Shown here piece by piece: positions 43,334-53,048 of a stretch of DNA of 64,000 bases. The position numbers and the translations under genes are program-made. Every line of letters begins with the position of its first letter. The stretch's first letter is position 1. The notes under the pieces were generated by a model. It made no database searches, had not been told where the DNA came from, and was given only the letters and a program-made list of their open reading frames with translations. The stretch is from Paenibacillus sp. 1011MAR3C5. GTDB lineage: Bacteria > Bacillota > Bacilli > Paenibacillales > Paenibacillaceae. The stretch spans positions 24,049-88,048 of the forward strand of contig NZ_QZCF01000013.1 in the NCBI RefSeq assembly GCF_003591485.1. Reading direction: 5' to 3'.

Positions 43334-44056
43334 TTACAAAAGAGGCTGTTTCAATGGCGTACCCGCTTTGCGCGGATACTTTTTAGGCGTGATGTCCTTC
43401 TTTTCAACCAGCACGATATGACGTTCTGATTGTTCATTAGGCAAGCTGAAAGCATGCTGAGACAATAGCTTTCCCTTCAACTCTCTTAAGCTAAAGGAAG
43501 CCTCTCTCACCTCTCCATCCGATTGAGCACCCTTCATCGCGGCGAATAATCCGCCTTTCTTCACAAAAGGCAAACAGAACTCATTCAGTACGTTCAGCCT
43601 TGCTACCGCCCTTGCTGTTACAAGATCATATTGATCCCGGTGCTCCGGAAGCCTGGCTATATCCTCTGCACGACCATGAACGCATTCCACACCCGACAAC
43701 CCTAATTGCTCGCTTAACGCTTTCAAAAAGCCAATTCGCTTATTCAGCGAATCTACAATCAATACATTCACATGCGGGAAACAGATCTTAAGAGGAATGC
43801 TAGGAAATCCAGCGCCCGATCCAATGTCGGCCAATCGCTGTACCTTATTCACATCCGTATAAAAAGCCAGGGACACGGAATCGTAGAAATGCTTCTCATA
43901 GACAGCATCCCGCTCCGTTATACCTGTCAGATTCATTCGTTCATTCCAATCCACCAGCATCGTGTAATAAAGCTCGAATTGCTGAAGCTGCTGCTCGGAG
44001 AGAGGAATGCCTCTCTCCTTCAGCACTTGCGTGAACCACTCTGTTGTTTTATCCAT
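43334..44056 (-). CDS. rsmG: 16S rRNA (guanine-N7)-methyltransferase RsmG
   Basis: SAM-dependent enzyme that methylates G527 of 16S rRNA; loss gives low-level streptomycin resistance. SAM-binding motif LADIGSGAGFPSIPLKI, then VDSLNKRIGFL. 240 residues. It starts 3 bases after the mnmG stop, in the conserved mnmE-mnmG-rsmG order. Confidence 0.97.
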   Translation of the reverse strand: MDKTTEWFTQVLKERGIPLSEQQLQQFELYYTMLVDWNERMNLTGITERDAVYEKHFYDSVSLAFYTDVNKVQRLADIGSGAGFPSIPLKICFPHVNVLIVDSLNKRIGFLKALSEQLGLSGVECVHGRAEDIARLPEHRDQYDLVTARAVARLNVLNEFCLPFVKKGGLFAAMKGAQSDGEVREASFSLRELKGKLLSQHAFSLPNEQSERHIVLVEKKDITPKKYPRKAGTPLKQPLL

Positions 44057-44059
44057 TGC

Positions 44060-45946
44060 TTACCCTCTAGCCGCAGTTACACGATTATAATGTTCCAGGT
44101 AGACGAGCAGGATGGAAATATCAGCAGGCGTAACACCCGCAATACGGGATGCCTGGCCAATCGACAATGGTCGAATGACGATCAGCTTCTGCTTCGCTTC
44201 CGAAGACAAGCTGTTCACATCATTGTAATCAATGTCATCTGGAATCCGCTTTTTCTCCATCTTGTTCAACCGTTCGACTTGAAGCAGCTGTTTTTCGATA
44301 TAACCTGCGTATTTAATTTGAATTTCGACTTGCTCCTTCATTTCATCCGTTAATTCATAAGGAGAAGGGGACACGCTAGCCAGATGATCATACGTTACCT
44401 CAGGTCTTCTAAGCAACGAGAGAATATCCCCGCCTTGCGTAAGCGGTGCGGAACCAGCCGACGCCAACATCTCAGCTACATCATCCGGCTTAATTTTCGT
44501 ATTGCGAAGCCGCTCCACCTCTTGCTCCACCAGCTCCTTCTTACGCAGGAACTGATTATAGCGTTCTTCCTTAATCAGTCCGATCTCAAACCCGAGCGGA
44601 GTGAGACGCAGATCCGCGTTATCATGACGGAGCAGCAGACGGTATTCTGCGCGTGAAGTCAGCAAGCGATACGGATCGTTCGTTCCTTTTGTCACCAGAT
44701 CATCAATCATAACGCCAATATAGCCTTGGGAACGTCCAATAATAATCGGCTCTTTCCCCTGCACTTTGCGAGCCGCATTGATGCCCGCCATGACGCCTTG
44801 TCCTGCCGCTTCCTCATAACCTGAGGTGCCATTGATTTGTCCAGCTGTGAATAAACTATCGATCTTCTTTGTCTCCAGCGACGGCCAAAGCTGAGTGGGG
44901 ATAACGGCGTCATACTCAATCGCATAACCATTGCGCATCATCTCAACTTTTTCCAATCCTGGAATAGAACGTAAAATACTGAGCTGTACATCCTCCGGCA
45001 TGCTTGTGGATAACCCTTGAACGTAATATTCCGACGTATGCTTCCCTTCCGGCTCCAGGAAGATCTGATGCTTCGGCTTGTCGGCGAAACGGACAATCTT
45101 ATCCTCGATAGACGGGCAGTAACGCGGTCCAGTGCCCTCTATAGCGCCCGTGAACATTGGAGCGCGATGCAGGTTGTCGTTAATGATTTGATGCGTCTTC
45201 TCCGACGTGTACGTCAGCCAGCAAGGCAGCTGTTCATTATCGGATGATTCCGTTTCATACGAGAAGAACTTTGGCTTCTCATCACCCGGTTGAATCTCCG
45301 TCTTGGAGAAGTCTATTGTATCTTTATGCACACGCGGAGGTGTGCCGGTCTTGAAACGAATGAGCTCCAGACCATGCTCCTTCAAGCTGGCTGACAGACG
45401 CAGCGAGGGCTGCTGGTTGTTAGGTCCGCTCTCATACATCAGCTCGCCCATAATGATCTTGCCGCGCAGATACGTGCCTGTCGTCACCACAATCGCCTTG
45501 GCACGGTAGATTGCACCTGTTTTGGTCACGATGCCTACGCACTTGCCATCTTCAACGATGAGCTCTTCCGCCATGCCTTGGCGAAGTGTCAAACCTGGCG
45601 TCTCCTCGATCGTCTTCTTCATTAGATGCTGATACGAAAACTTGTCGGCTTGTGCGCGAAGCGCATGAACAGCAGGCCCTTTGCCTGTGTTCAGCATCCT
45701 CATCTGAATAAACGTTTTATCGATATTGCGTCCCATCTCGCCGCCCAGCGCATCAATCTCCCGAACGACATGGCCTTTGGCCGGACCCCCGATGGATGGA
45801 TTGCAAGGCATGAAGGCCACCATATCCAAATTAATCGTCAGCAGCAGCGTCTCGCAGCCCATCCGGGCTGATGCGAGGGCTGATTCACAGCCGGCATGAC
45901 CGGCGCCAATGACGATGACATCAAATTCTCCCGCTACATATCTCAT
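44060..45946 (-). CDS. mnmG: tRNA uridine-5-carboxymethylaminomethyl modification enzyme MnmG (GidA)
   Basis: FAD enzyme that, with MnmE, modifies U34 of certain tRNAs. The N-terminal dinucleotide fold has VIGAGHAGCESALASARMG. The GidA signatures GPRYCPSIEDKIVRF and the C-terminal helical domain are present. 628 residues, full length. It is 11 bases downstream of mnmE. Confidence 0.98.
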   Translation of the reverse strand: MRYVAGEFDVIVIGAGHAGCESALASARMGCETLLLTINLDMVAFMPCNPSIGGPAKGHVVREIDALGGEMGRNIDKTFIQMRMLNTGKGPAVHALRAQADKFSYQHLMKKTIEETPGLTLRQGMAEELIVEDGKCVGIVTKTGAIYRAKAIVVTTGTYLRGKIIMGELMYESGPNNQQPSLRLSASLKEHGLELIRFKTGTPPRVHKDTIDFSKTEIQPGDEKPKFFSYETESSDNEQLPCWLTYTSEKTHQIINDNLHRAPMFTGAIEGTGPRYCPSIEDKIVRFADKPKHQIFLEPEGKHTSEYYVQGLSTSMPEDVQLSILRSIPGLEKVEMMRNGYAIEYDAVIPTQLWPSLETKKIDSLFTAGQINGTSGYEEAAGQGVMAGINAARKVQGKEPIIIGRSQGYIGVMIDDLVTKGTNDPYRLLTSRAEYRLLLRHDNADLRLTPLGFEIGLIKEERYNQFLRKKELVEQEVERLRNTKIKPDDVAEMLASAGSAPLTQGGDILSLLRRPEVTYDHLASVSPSPYELTDEMKEQVEIQIKYAGYIEKQLLQVERLNKMEKKRIPDDIDYNDVNSLSSEAKQKLIVIRPLSIGQASRIAGVTPADISILLVYLEHYNRVTAARG

Positions 45947-45957
45947 TATCGATCACC

Positions 45958-47337
45958 CTACTTTCCAAGACAGAACTGTGAAAATATTTGGTCAATCAAC
46001 GAATCGCCCGCTTCATCGCCCAGAATTTCGCCGAGCGATTCCCAAGCCTGGCGCGCGTCTATTTGAATTACATCAATCGGTATACCGACATGCGTAGCCT
46101 CAATCGCATCTACCAGCGATTGCTTCGCCCGCTTAAGCAGCGCGATATGCCGGACATTGCTGACATAAGTCAGATCATTCGCTTCCAGTTGTCCCTCGAA
46201 GAACATCTCGCTAATCGTCGCTTCGAGAATGTCGAGCCCCTTCTCTTCCAGCACAGACATGCGTACAATCGCCTCAGGCGATACGTACTGCTCCACTTCA
46301 ACAAGCTCCAAGAGACCAGGTAGATCCATCTTATTAATAATGACGATGACAGAACGGTCCTTCAACTGCTGGAGCAGCTGTCGGTCATCGTCGCCCAAAG
46401 GCTCATTATAATTCAGAACGAACAGAATCAGATCCGCTCCCTGTAGCGCATCGCGGGAACGCTCAACGCCGATCTTCTCTACTACGTCGCTTGTCTCCCG
46501 TATGCCTGCGGTATCGAGAAGCCGCAGCGGAATGCCGTTCAGCGTAACGAATTGCTCGATCACATCGCGCGTCGTCCCCGGAATATCGGTCACGATCGCT
46601 TTGTTCTCCTGCGTCAGCACATTCATGAGCGAGGACTTCCCGACATTCGGCCGTCCGACAATTGCTGTCATTATGCCCTCACGCAATATTTTGCCTTCGT
46701 TTGCCGTTTTTAGCAGCTTATCAATCTCCGTAATGGCAAGCTCACATTGCTCCCGGATATAGGCGCTTGTCATGGCTTCGACATCATGCTCCGGATAATC
46801 GATATTCACCTCGATATGCGCCAGCAGTTCAATAACCGTCTGCCGCAGCGACTTAATTCGCTTCGACAAGACGCCTTCCGCTTGCTTGCGAGCAACGGAG
46901 AATGCCCGATCTGACTTGGAGCGAATCAAATCAATGACCGCCTCCGCCTGCATCAGATCAATTCTCCCGTTCAGAAACGCACGCTTCGTGAATTCCCCCG
47001 GCTCCGCCGTCCGGTAACCGTCCAGTTGCAGGACAACATCGAGCACCTTCTTCACCGCAATAACGCCGCCATGCGCGTTAATCTCTACAACATCCTCCGC
47101 TGTGAAGGAGCGTGGTCCCTTCATCACGGTAACCAGCACTTCCTCCACTTTCTCGCCAGAGGCAGGATCTATGATATGTCCATAATGCACCGTATGCGAA
47201 TCGGCGTCCTTTAGACTTATTTTCGACCGGAAAATGGTATCCGTCCCGCTAATCGCTTGCGGTCCGCTTATGCGTATTATAGCAATGCCGCCTTCTCCCA
47301 CTGCTGTGGAGATGGCCGCAATTGTATCTTGAATCAT
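45958..47337 (-). CDS. mnmE: tRNA modification GTPase MnmE (TrmE)
   Basis: Partner of MnmG. The N-terminal tetrahydrofolate-binding domain is followed by the helical domain and a Ras-like G domain with GRPNVGKSSLMN, DIPGTTRD, LLDTAGIRE and NKMD. The C-terminal FCLGK motif is present. 459 residues. A terminator separates it from jag. Confidence 0.98.
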   Translation of the reverse strand: MIQDTIAAISTAVGEGGIAIIRISGPQAISGTDTIFRSKISLKDADSHTVHYGHIIDPASGEKVEEVLVTVMKGPRSFTAEDVVEINAHGGVIAVKKVLDVVLQLDGYRTAEPGEFTKRAFLNGRIDLMQAEAVIDLIRSKSDRAFSVARKQAEGVLSKRIKSLRQTVIELLAHIEVNIDYPEHDVEAMTSAYIREQCELAITEIDKLLKTANEGKILREGIMTAIVGRPNVGKSSLMNVLTQENKAIVTDIPGTTRDVIEQFVTLNGIPLRLLDTAGIRETSDVVEKIGVERSRDALQGADLILFVLNYNEPLGDDDRQLLQQLKDRSVIVIINKMDLPGLLELVEVEQYVSPEAIVRMSVLEEKGLDILEATISEMFFEGQLEANDLTYVSNVRHIALLKRAKQSLVDAIEATHVGIPIDVIQIDARQAWESLGEILGDEAGDSLIDQIFSQFCLGK

Positions 47338-47403
47338 GTTGAATCAGCACCTCTCAGGGTCAGGCTTACTGGAATAACTTAGTCAAACTTCTATTCCGAA
47401 TGG

Positions 47404-47436
47404 AAAAACAGCAATGACCTTGGGAAGCCATTGCTG
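47404..47436 (-). terminator. terminator after jag
   Basis: CAGCAATG / CATTGCTG stem with a 12-base loop and U5 on the minus strand, about 30 bases after the jag stop. It splits the block into rpmH-rnpA-yidC-jag and mnmE-mnmG-rsmG. Confidence 0.75.
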
Positions 47437-47468
47437 CATATCGAGTATAAGTATAGAAAGAGTTCATC

Positions 47469-48089
47469 CTACTTCAGCGCAATGACGACTCTCCGATTCG
47501 GTTCATCGCCCTTGCTGAATGTTCTCACCTTGGGGTGATTCTGAAGCTGGGAATGAATAACCTTGCGTTCGAGCGGCGTCATCGGCTCCAGCACAACCTC
47601 TTTCCTTGTGCGGATGACGCGTCCCGCCAGACGATCGGAGAGCTCCTCCAATGTCTTGCGGCGACGCTCGCGAAAATCCTCTGCATCGAGAACGATACGA
47701 AGATGACTGTTCGAGAAACGGTTAGCCACAATATTCACCAAGTACTGCAAAGCGTCTAACGTACCGCCGCGCCGTCCAATCAGCATGCCGAGCTCGCCTT
47801 CGCCCGATACAGACAGCTGGACGCCGTCCTTCGTCTGCTTACGATCGATTCGAACCGACAGTCCCATTGTTCTTGCTACATCAAGTAGAAATTTCTCGGC
47901 TTCTTCCAAGGCATCCGGTATAAGCTCAAGCTCCACCTTCGCCTCTTTGACGCCAATCAATCCGAACAGCCCTTTGGAGGGCTGCTCCAGCACAACAATC
48001 TTCACGCGATCTTCCGTAACTTGCCATTGTGTTAATCCATTACGTACAGCATCGTCTATCGTCTTGCCCGATGCAACGATTTTCTTCAT
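47469..48089 (-). CDS. jag: Jag/KhpB RNA-binding protein
   Basis: RNA-binding protein (also called EloR/KhpB) linked to cell elongation and division. It has the N-terminal Jag domain (residues 1-55), a KH domain (about 70-145, GEGELGMLIGRRGGTLDALQ) and an R3H domain (about 145-206). 206 residues. The ATG overlaps the yidC stop (ATGA). Confidence 0.96.
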   Translation of the reverse strand: MKKIVASGKTIDDAVRNGLTQWQVTEDRVKIVVLEQPSKGLFGLIGVKEAKVELELIPDALEEAEKFLLDVARTMGLSVRIDRKQTKDGVQLSVSGEGELGMLIGRRGGTLDALQYLVNIVANRFSNSHLRIVLDAEDFRERRRKTLEELSDRLAGRVIRTRKEVVLEPMTPLERKVIHSQLQNHPKVRTFSKGDEPNRRVVIALK

Positions 48090-48865
48090 TTCGCAAGGAC
48101 CTCCTTCTTACCCTTGTCTGATGAACGTACGTACAGGAAGTAGTTTTGAACGATTGTATAGATGTTACTGAATACCCAGTACAGCGGAAGCGCCGCAGGG
48201 AACGACATCGACATCACGAAGATCAACACTGGGAAGATCGTCAGAATGATCGACATGCCCGGCATTTGCTGGGTTTGTGTTTTCTGCATCATTTTCGACT
48301 GGATGAACGTCGTCGCAGCCGCTAAGATCGGCAAGAAGTACCATGGGCTTGGCTCACCAAGCACAAAGCCGAAAATATCGTCCGTACGAATGTCTTTGTT
48401 CCAATAAATCGCGTTATACAGCGCGATAAAGACCGGCATCTGAACAATCAGCGGCAAACAGCCCGCCATCGGGTTCACTTGATGCGTCTGGAACAGCTTC
48501 ATCGTCTCTTCTTGCTGCTTCTGCGGGTTGTCCTTATATTTCTTCTTGATCTCCGCCATCTGCGGCTGGAGCGCTTGCATAGCCTTGGAGCTGCGGAATT
48601 GCTTAATCGTCAGCGGCAGGATTGCCGTACGGACGATAATCGTGAGCAACAGGATCGCAAGCACATACGAACCGCCTAACCATCCGGCGAACGAATCAAG
48701 CGTGATCGCAAAGTAATAAACAACGTTTTTCTCCCAGAAGTTACCCTTAAGTAGGTCCTCCGTCTCCATGGTATGGTCAGCGGGCACACAACCTGCGAGC
48801 AATCCCATCAACATGACCAAGCCAAGCACTAGAAGCCATTTTCGCTTAGAATTCCGAAACAACAT
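48086..48865 (-). CDS. yidC: membrane protein insertase YidC/SpoIIIJ
   Basis: Inserts and folds membrane proteins, alone or with SecYEG; the SpoIIIJ form is needed in sporulation. Lipoprotein signal with LAGC (mature Cys about residue 26), then five membrane helices with the conserved positively charged groove region (IVRTAILPLTIKQFRSSKAM) and NPMAGCLP. 259 residues. Co-transcribed with jag and probably rnpA-rpmH. Confidence 0.97.
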   Translation of the reverse strand: MLFRNSKRKWLLVLGLVMLMGLLAGCVPADHTMETEDLLKGNFWEKNVVYYFAITLDSFAGWLGGSYVLAILLLTIIVRTAILPLTIKQFRSSKAMQALQPQMAEIKKKYKDNPQKQQEETMKLFQTHQVNPMAGCLPLIVQMPVFIALYNAIYWNKDIRTDDIFGFVLGEPSPWYFLPILAAATTFIQSKMMQKTQTQQMPGMSIILTIFPVLIFVMSMSFPAALPLYWVFSNIYTIVQNYFLYVRSSDKGKKEVLAK

Positions 48866-48972
48866 GTAATCTCCTCTCTGAGAGCTATCCGCATAGTTCT
48901 ATTCCAAGATAGACTATACCATAATTTATAGCACAAATAAACAAGCTGGGCGCTTGTCCCGCGACTTGATTA

Positions 48973-49311
48973 TCATTTCAGCAAACCGGCCTTCTTCAGC
49001 ACATGAATAACGCTCTTCTCCATCTCTTTCATCGACATCGTCGTCGCCGGTTTCCTTACGATTAATATAAGGTCCGTATGCGGCTGCACGCGGTCTTCCA
49101 GATGACGGACAATTTCCTTCACCATGCGGCGCATACGATTTCGCATGACGGCATTGCCGATTTTTTTGCTGGCGGATACGCCAAGCCGGAACGGATCAGC
49201 AATCCGCTGCCTCGACCAATAGACGACGAACTGTGAGTTTGCGAACGATTTGCCGCCCCTGTATATACGGTTGAAATCTTCGCGGTTGCGAAGACGCAAT
49301 GACCTGCGCAT
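48973..49311 (-). CDS. rnpA: ribonuclease P protein component
   Basis: Protein subunit that helps the RNase P RNA trim tRNA 5' ends. It has the conserved basic motif RNRMRRMVKEIVR (usual RNRIKR-like), with 112 residues. It lies between rpmH and yidC in the universal order. Confidence 0.97.
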   Translation of the reverse strand: MRRSLRLRNREDFNRIYRGGKSFANSQFVVYWSRQRIADPFRLGVSASKKIGNAVMRNRMRRMVKEIVRHLEDRVQPHTDLILIVRKPATTMSMKEMEKSVIHVLKKAGLLK

Positions 49312-49380
49312 GACTGCCCGTCACCGTTCCCTTCCTCATCATCTCATTATCTCCAATAATATGCGTATCTAAATGTAAGC

Positions 49381-49409
49381 AAAAAAAAAGACCACCGTTA
49401 CGTGGTCTT
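49381..49409 (-). terminator. terminator after rpmH
   Basis: Perfect 8-bp stem AAGACCAC / GTGGTCTT with a 6-base loop, followed by nine U on the minus strand. It starts 5 bases after the rpmH stop, so part of the rpmH transcripts should end here before rnpA. Confidence 0.88.
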
Positions 49410-49413
49410 CTGC

Positions 49414-49548
49414 TTACGCGCTCAGTACTTTTCTGCCTTTTTGACGACGAGCCGCCAAAACTTTACGACCGTTCTTCGTGCTCATCCGTTTGCGGAAGCC
49501 ATGCACTTTCGCACGTTTGCTTACATTCGGTTTAAATGTAGGTCTCAT
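49414..49548 (-). CDS. rpmH: ribosomal protein L34
   Basis: A 44-residue, very basic large-subunit protein: MRPTFKPNVSKRAKVHGF at the start, then RKRMSTKNGRKVLAARRQKG, ending GRKVLSA. The length and sequence are typical of L34. The ATG is at 49548 with AGGAGG 8-9 bases upstream. Confidence 0.98.
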   Translation of the reverse strand: MRPTFKPNVSKRAKVHGFRKRMSTKNGRKVLAARRQKGRKVLSA

Positions 49549-49623
49549 TATGCTGCACCTCCTATATTACATGTGAATGTGAAAACGGCATACGCCGCCC
49601 CTGTTTTAAAAATCACTTTTACT

Positions 49624-49652
49624 ATTAAACCACGATGACGCCCAAAAGTCAA
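49624..49652 (-). promoter_or_regulatory. sigma-A promoter of rpmH
   Basis: TTGACT (49652-49647), 17 bases, TTTAAT (49629-49624) on the minus strand, about 75 bases before the rpmH start codon. It diverges from the dnaA promoter across the origin. Confidence 0.65.
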
Positions 49653-49699
49653 TGTATCCTCCCTTATGCAGTCATTGGCAAATCGTGTGGCATGCCCGG

Positions 49700-50111
49700 T
49701 ATGGAATAATTGTCCACAGGAGCGAATTTCGGCAGAAAATAATAACATGTGGATAGAAAAGCGGCTATAAAAACGAACTTTGTCGAAATCTTAACAAGAT
49801 ATAAACAATATCTAGTGTTGTAGATAACTCTTATACACAAGTTATTGACGATGTGGATAATATCCTCAAATTCGTTGAAATATAAGGCATCATTTGCTAT
49901 GATGGATATGTTTTCGTTGTGGATGAGTGTACTTCCCCCTCGATTTTATCAACAACCTGTGGATAACATTGTGAACAAGTTTATCCCCTATTTATAACTC
50001 GATTCTTAAAATCCGTCATAATGTGGATGCTTTCGTGAATAACAATAGCTATTCGACATATTTCCGCTTACCTGCGCGACCCGCGCGATTGATGATAAGG
50101 AGTGACAGTCT
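49700..50111. other. oriC: origin of replication, part upstream of dnaA
   Basis: The rpmH-dnaA gap holds a cluster of DnaA boxes: perfect TGTGGATAA at 49852-49860 and 49958-49966. One-mismatch forms occur at 49710-49718, 49748-49756, 49831-49839 and 49918-49926; TTATCCCCT at 49981 and TGTGGATGC at 50022 are weaker. It corresponds to the incA/incB part of the split B. subtilis origin and also controls dnaA expression. Confidence 0.92.
49875..49903 (+). promoter_or_regulatory. sigma-A promoter of dnaA
   Basis: TTGAAA (49875-49880), 17 bases, TATGAT (49898-49903). DnaA boxes on both sides (49852 and 49918) would let DnaA repress its own gene. The leader is about 200 bases. Confidence 0.7.
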
Positions 50112-51464
50112 GTGGACAGCCATACCTACGATTTATGGCAACAAGTATTGTCTATCATCCAGACGAAGTTAAGTAAGCCAAGCTTTGACACCTGGTTTAA
50201 GGAAACCAAAGCTTCTTTCGTGGATGATTCCGTACTTGAGATAACGGCGCCAACAACTTTTGCCGCAGAATGGCTCGAAGGACGCTATACCAAGCTCATT
50301 CGATCGACCCTGTACGAGTTTTTGGGCAAGCAAGTCGATGTGAAATTTTCGATCGGTGAACCGAAGGCAACGGAACAAAGCGTCATCATGCAGCCCAAGC
50401 CGCCCAAACCGGTCATCGTTGCAGAAGAGACGCATTCCCATATGCTTAATCCGAAGTACACCTTCGACACCTTTGTCGTCGGCGCGAACAATCGCTTCGC
50501 CCACGCGGCATCGCTAGCTGTAGCCGAAGCACCGGCCAAAGTGTACAACCCTCTCTTCCTATATGGAGGCGTAGGTCTTGGCAAGACGCACCTTATGCAT
50601 GCGATCGGGCATTATATTATGGACCATAATCCCAACACACGGGTTCTTTATATCTCATCAGAGAAATTTACGAATGAATTCATCAATGCCATCCGCGATA
50701 ATCATGGCGAGAGCTTCCGAACCAAGTATCGCAATATCGACGTCCTGCTAATTGACGATATTCAGTTTCTAGCTGGCAAGGAGCAGACGCAAGAGGAGTT
50801 TTTCCATACTTTTAACGCGCTCCACGAGGAACGCAAGCATATCGTCATCTCCAGCGACCGTCCGCCAAAAGAAATTCCGACACTGGAAGACCGGCTGCGC
50901 TCCCGCTTCGAATGGGGACTGATTACCGACATTCAGCCGCCGGATCTGGAGACGCGCATCGCGATCCTGCGCAAGAAGGCCAAAGCCGAGAACCTTGACA
51001 TACCGAATGAAGCGATGAACTATATCGCCAATCAGATCAATACGAATATCCGCGAGCTGGAAGGCGCTCTCATCCGGGTTGTCGCCTATTCCTCGCTTAT
51101 CAACGCCGATATTACATCACATCTCGCTGCGGAGGCGCTGAAGGATATTATTCCTTCCGGACGTCCGCGAATGATTACGATTCAGGACATTCAGACCAAG
51201 GTCGGCGAGTTCTACGGGCTTCGCCTGGAGGAATTCAAGGCGCGCAAGCGGACCAAAGCCGTCGCGTATCCAAGACAGATTGCGATGTACTTGTCCAGGG
51301 AGCTGACAGACTTCTCTCTGCCGAAGATCGGGGAGGCATTCGGAGGCCGCGATCATACGACCGTCATACACGCCCATGAGAAAATTACACAGCAGCTGAA
51401 GGTGGACCAGGAACTCTTCAAAATCCTTCAGAATTTGACCGAGAAGATCAAAAACCAAATGTGA
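50112..51464 (+). CDS. dnaA: chromosomal replication initiator DnaA
   Basis: AAA+ protein that binds DnaA boxes and melts the origin. Domain I (residues 1-85), linker, domain III with Walker A GGVGLGKTH (152-160) and Walker B VLLIDDIQFL, and domain IV with the DNA-binding signature GRDHTTVIHAHEKI. 450 residues. GTG start with AAGGAG 9 bases upstream. First gene of dnaA-dnaN. Confidence 0.99.
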   Translation: MDSHTYDLWQQVLSIIQTKLSKPSFDTWFKETKASFVDDSVLEITAPTTFAAEWLEGRYTKLIRSTLYEFLGKQVDVKFSIGEPKATEQSVIMQPKPPKPVIVAEETHSHMLNPKYTFDTFVVGANNRFAHAASLAVAEAPAKVYNPLFLYGGVGLGKTHLMHAIGHYIMDHNPNTRVLYISSEKFTNEFINAIRDNHGESFRTKYRNIDVLLIDDIQFLAGKEQTQEEFFHTFNALHEERKHIVISSDRPPKEIPTLEDRLRSRFEWGLITDIQPPDLETRIAILRKKAKAENLDIPNEAMNYIANQINTNIRELEGALIRVVAYSSLINADITSHLAAEALKDIIPSGRPRMITIQDIQTKVGEFYGLRLEEFKARKRTKAVAYPRQIAMYLSRELTDFSLPKIGEAFGGRDHTTVIHAHEKITQQLKVDQELFKILQNLTEKIKNQM

Positions 51465-51498
51465 ACAACTAATCAAGCCTATGCACACGCTATGCACA

Positions 51499-51600
51499 TG
51501 TGGATAGGCTTGATTTATCGCCATTTTTCGGGGTTATCCACATATTCAGGGCCCCTACTACTACTTCTACTAATAAATCTTTAAAATAATATCATTAAAA
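51499..51600 (+). other. oriC: origin unwinding region with DnaA-trio, downstream of dnaA
   Basis: DnaA boxes at 51499-51507 (TGTGGATAG) and 51534-51542 (perfect TTATCCACA) are followed by GGGCCCC (51549-51555). TAC/TTC/TAA triplets follow (TACTACTACTTCTACTAATA from 51556), then an AT-only tract. This is the arrangement of the B. subtilis basal unwinding system: box, GC cluster, DnaA-trio, then the melted AT region. The strand opens here before dnaN. Confidence 0.9.
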
Positions 51601-51622
51601 ATAAGCAGAAACGGGTGACGAA

Positions 51623-52765
51623 ATGAAACTAACGATTTCCAAAAACGAGCTGAACGATGCCATACAACAAGTAGCCAAAGCAGCGTCCTCTCGTCCCGCT
51701 ATTCCGATTCTCGGAGGCATTAAGATCGACGTTAACCACCAATACGTAACACTGACTGCCAGTGATACTGATATATCTATTCAAAGCTTTATCACCGTAG
51801 AACAAGGGGATACGATTATTGCACAAGTCGAAAAGCCGGGAAGTGTCGTGCTTCCAGCCAAGTTTTTTGTCGAAATCGTAAAGAAGCTCCCTTCCGACCA
51901 AGTCGTCATTGAAGTAGGACCAAGCTATCAAACCATCATTCGTTCGGGATCAACAGAAATCCAAATGGTCGGCTTGGATCCGGAGGAATTCCCGATTCTG
52001 CCATCCGTTGAGCAAGATGAGTTCCTGCAAGTTCCTGGCGATCTGGTCAAATCGATGATCAGGCAGACCATTCTGGCCGCTTCTACCAGCGAACAAACCC
52101 CGATTCTGACTGGCGTATTGTGGAACCTGCAAGAGGGGCAATTGAAATTTACAGCGACAGACCGCCACCGCCTGGCCAGCCGCACAACGAAGGTGGATGC
52201 CGACGGAGCGCTGCAATTCAGCAATGTCGTCATCTCCGCGAAGACGCTTGGCGAGCTCTCCAGACTGATCCCGGATCAGAACACGCTTGTGGATATCGTC
52301 GTAGCCGAAAACCAAGTGCTTTTCAAAGTGGATAATATTTTGTTCTACACGCGCATTCTGGACGGCACTTATCCGGATACATCGAAGATTATTCCGCAAA
52401 TATTCGAAACCGAACTCGTCCTGGATACCAAAAATGTCATGGACGCCATCGACCGCGCCTATCTGATGTCGCGTGAGGAGAAGACGAACATCGTACGTCT
52501 GGCTACGCTGGAAGACGGCATGATCGAGATTTCCTCCAGCTCTACCGAGCTAGGCCGCGTAACGGAACAGCTAGAAGCCAAGAGCATGTCCGGCCAGCCG
52601 CTGCGCATCGCATTCAACTCCAAATATATGCTCGATGTGCTGAAGGTCATCGACAGCGAGCAGCTGTTCATCGGCTTCACGGGCGCCATGAGACCGATTA
52701 TTATTAAGCCAATGGATCATGACTATAGCATGTATGTCATTTTGCCTTACCGCACGACGAACTAA
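51623..52765 (+). CDS. dnaN: DNA polymerase III beta subunit (sliding clamp)
   Basis: Ring-shaped clamp that tethers the polymerase to DNA. Three beta-clamp domains across 380 residues, starting MKLTISKNELNDAIQ and ending MYVILPYRTTN with the conserved C-terminal LP.R motif. Downstream of dnaA and the unwinding region. Confidence 0.99.
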   Translation: MKLTISKNELNDAIQQVAKAASSRPAIPILGGIKIDVNHQYVTLTASDTDISIQSFITVEQGDTIIAQVEKPGSVVLPAKFFVEIVKKLPSDQVVIEVGPSYQTIIRSGSTEIQMVGLDPEEFPILPSVEQDEFLQVPGDLVKSMIRQTILAASTSEQTPILTGVLWNLQEGQLKFTATDRHRLASRTTKVDADGALQFSNVVISAKTLGELSRLIPDQNTLVDIVVAENQVLFKVDNILFYTRILDGTYPDTSKIIPQIFETELVLDTKNVMDAIDRAYLMSREEKTNIVRLATLEDGMIEISSSSTELGRVTEQLEAKSMSGQPLRIAFNSKYMLDVLKVIDSEQLFIGFTGAMRPIIIKPMDHDYSMYVILPYRTTN

Positions 52766-52801
52766 CGTCGTCCGAAGGCTACGAGAGGAACGAGCAATCG
52801 C

Positions 52802-53020
52802 ATGAAAGAAGTGGAAATCCGTACGGAATATATCGCGCTGGGACAATTCCTCAAGCTGGCTGACTGTATATCCACAGGTGGACAAGCGAAATTTTTTCTC
52901 CAGGAAGCAGTTGTCCACATTAACGGTGAGCCGGATAACCGGCGCGGCAGAAAGCTCTATGCAGGCGACCGCGTGGAAGTCGAAGGCTGCGGCGAATTTA
53001 GGGTCGTAGCCGGCAAGTGA
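52802..53020 (+). CDS. yaaA: S4-domain RNA-binding protein YaaA
   Basis: A 72-residue S4-like RNA-binding protein, always found between dnaN and recF in Firmicutes and implicated in ribosome assembly. It has IALGQFLKLADCISTGGQAK and VHINGEPDNRRGRKL, the S4 core. Confidence 0.95.
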   Translation: MKEVEIRTEYIALGQFLKLADCISTGGQAKFFLQEAVVHINGEPDNRRGRKLYAGDRVEVEGCGEFRVVAGK

Positions 53021-53048
53021 AACGCGGAGGAACCGGGAGGCTCGGAGA

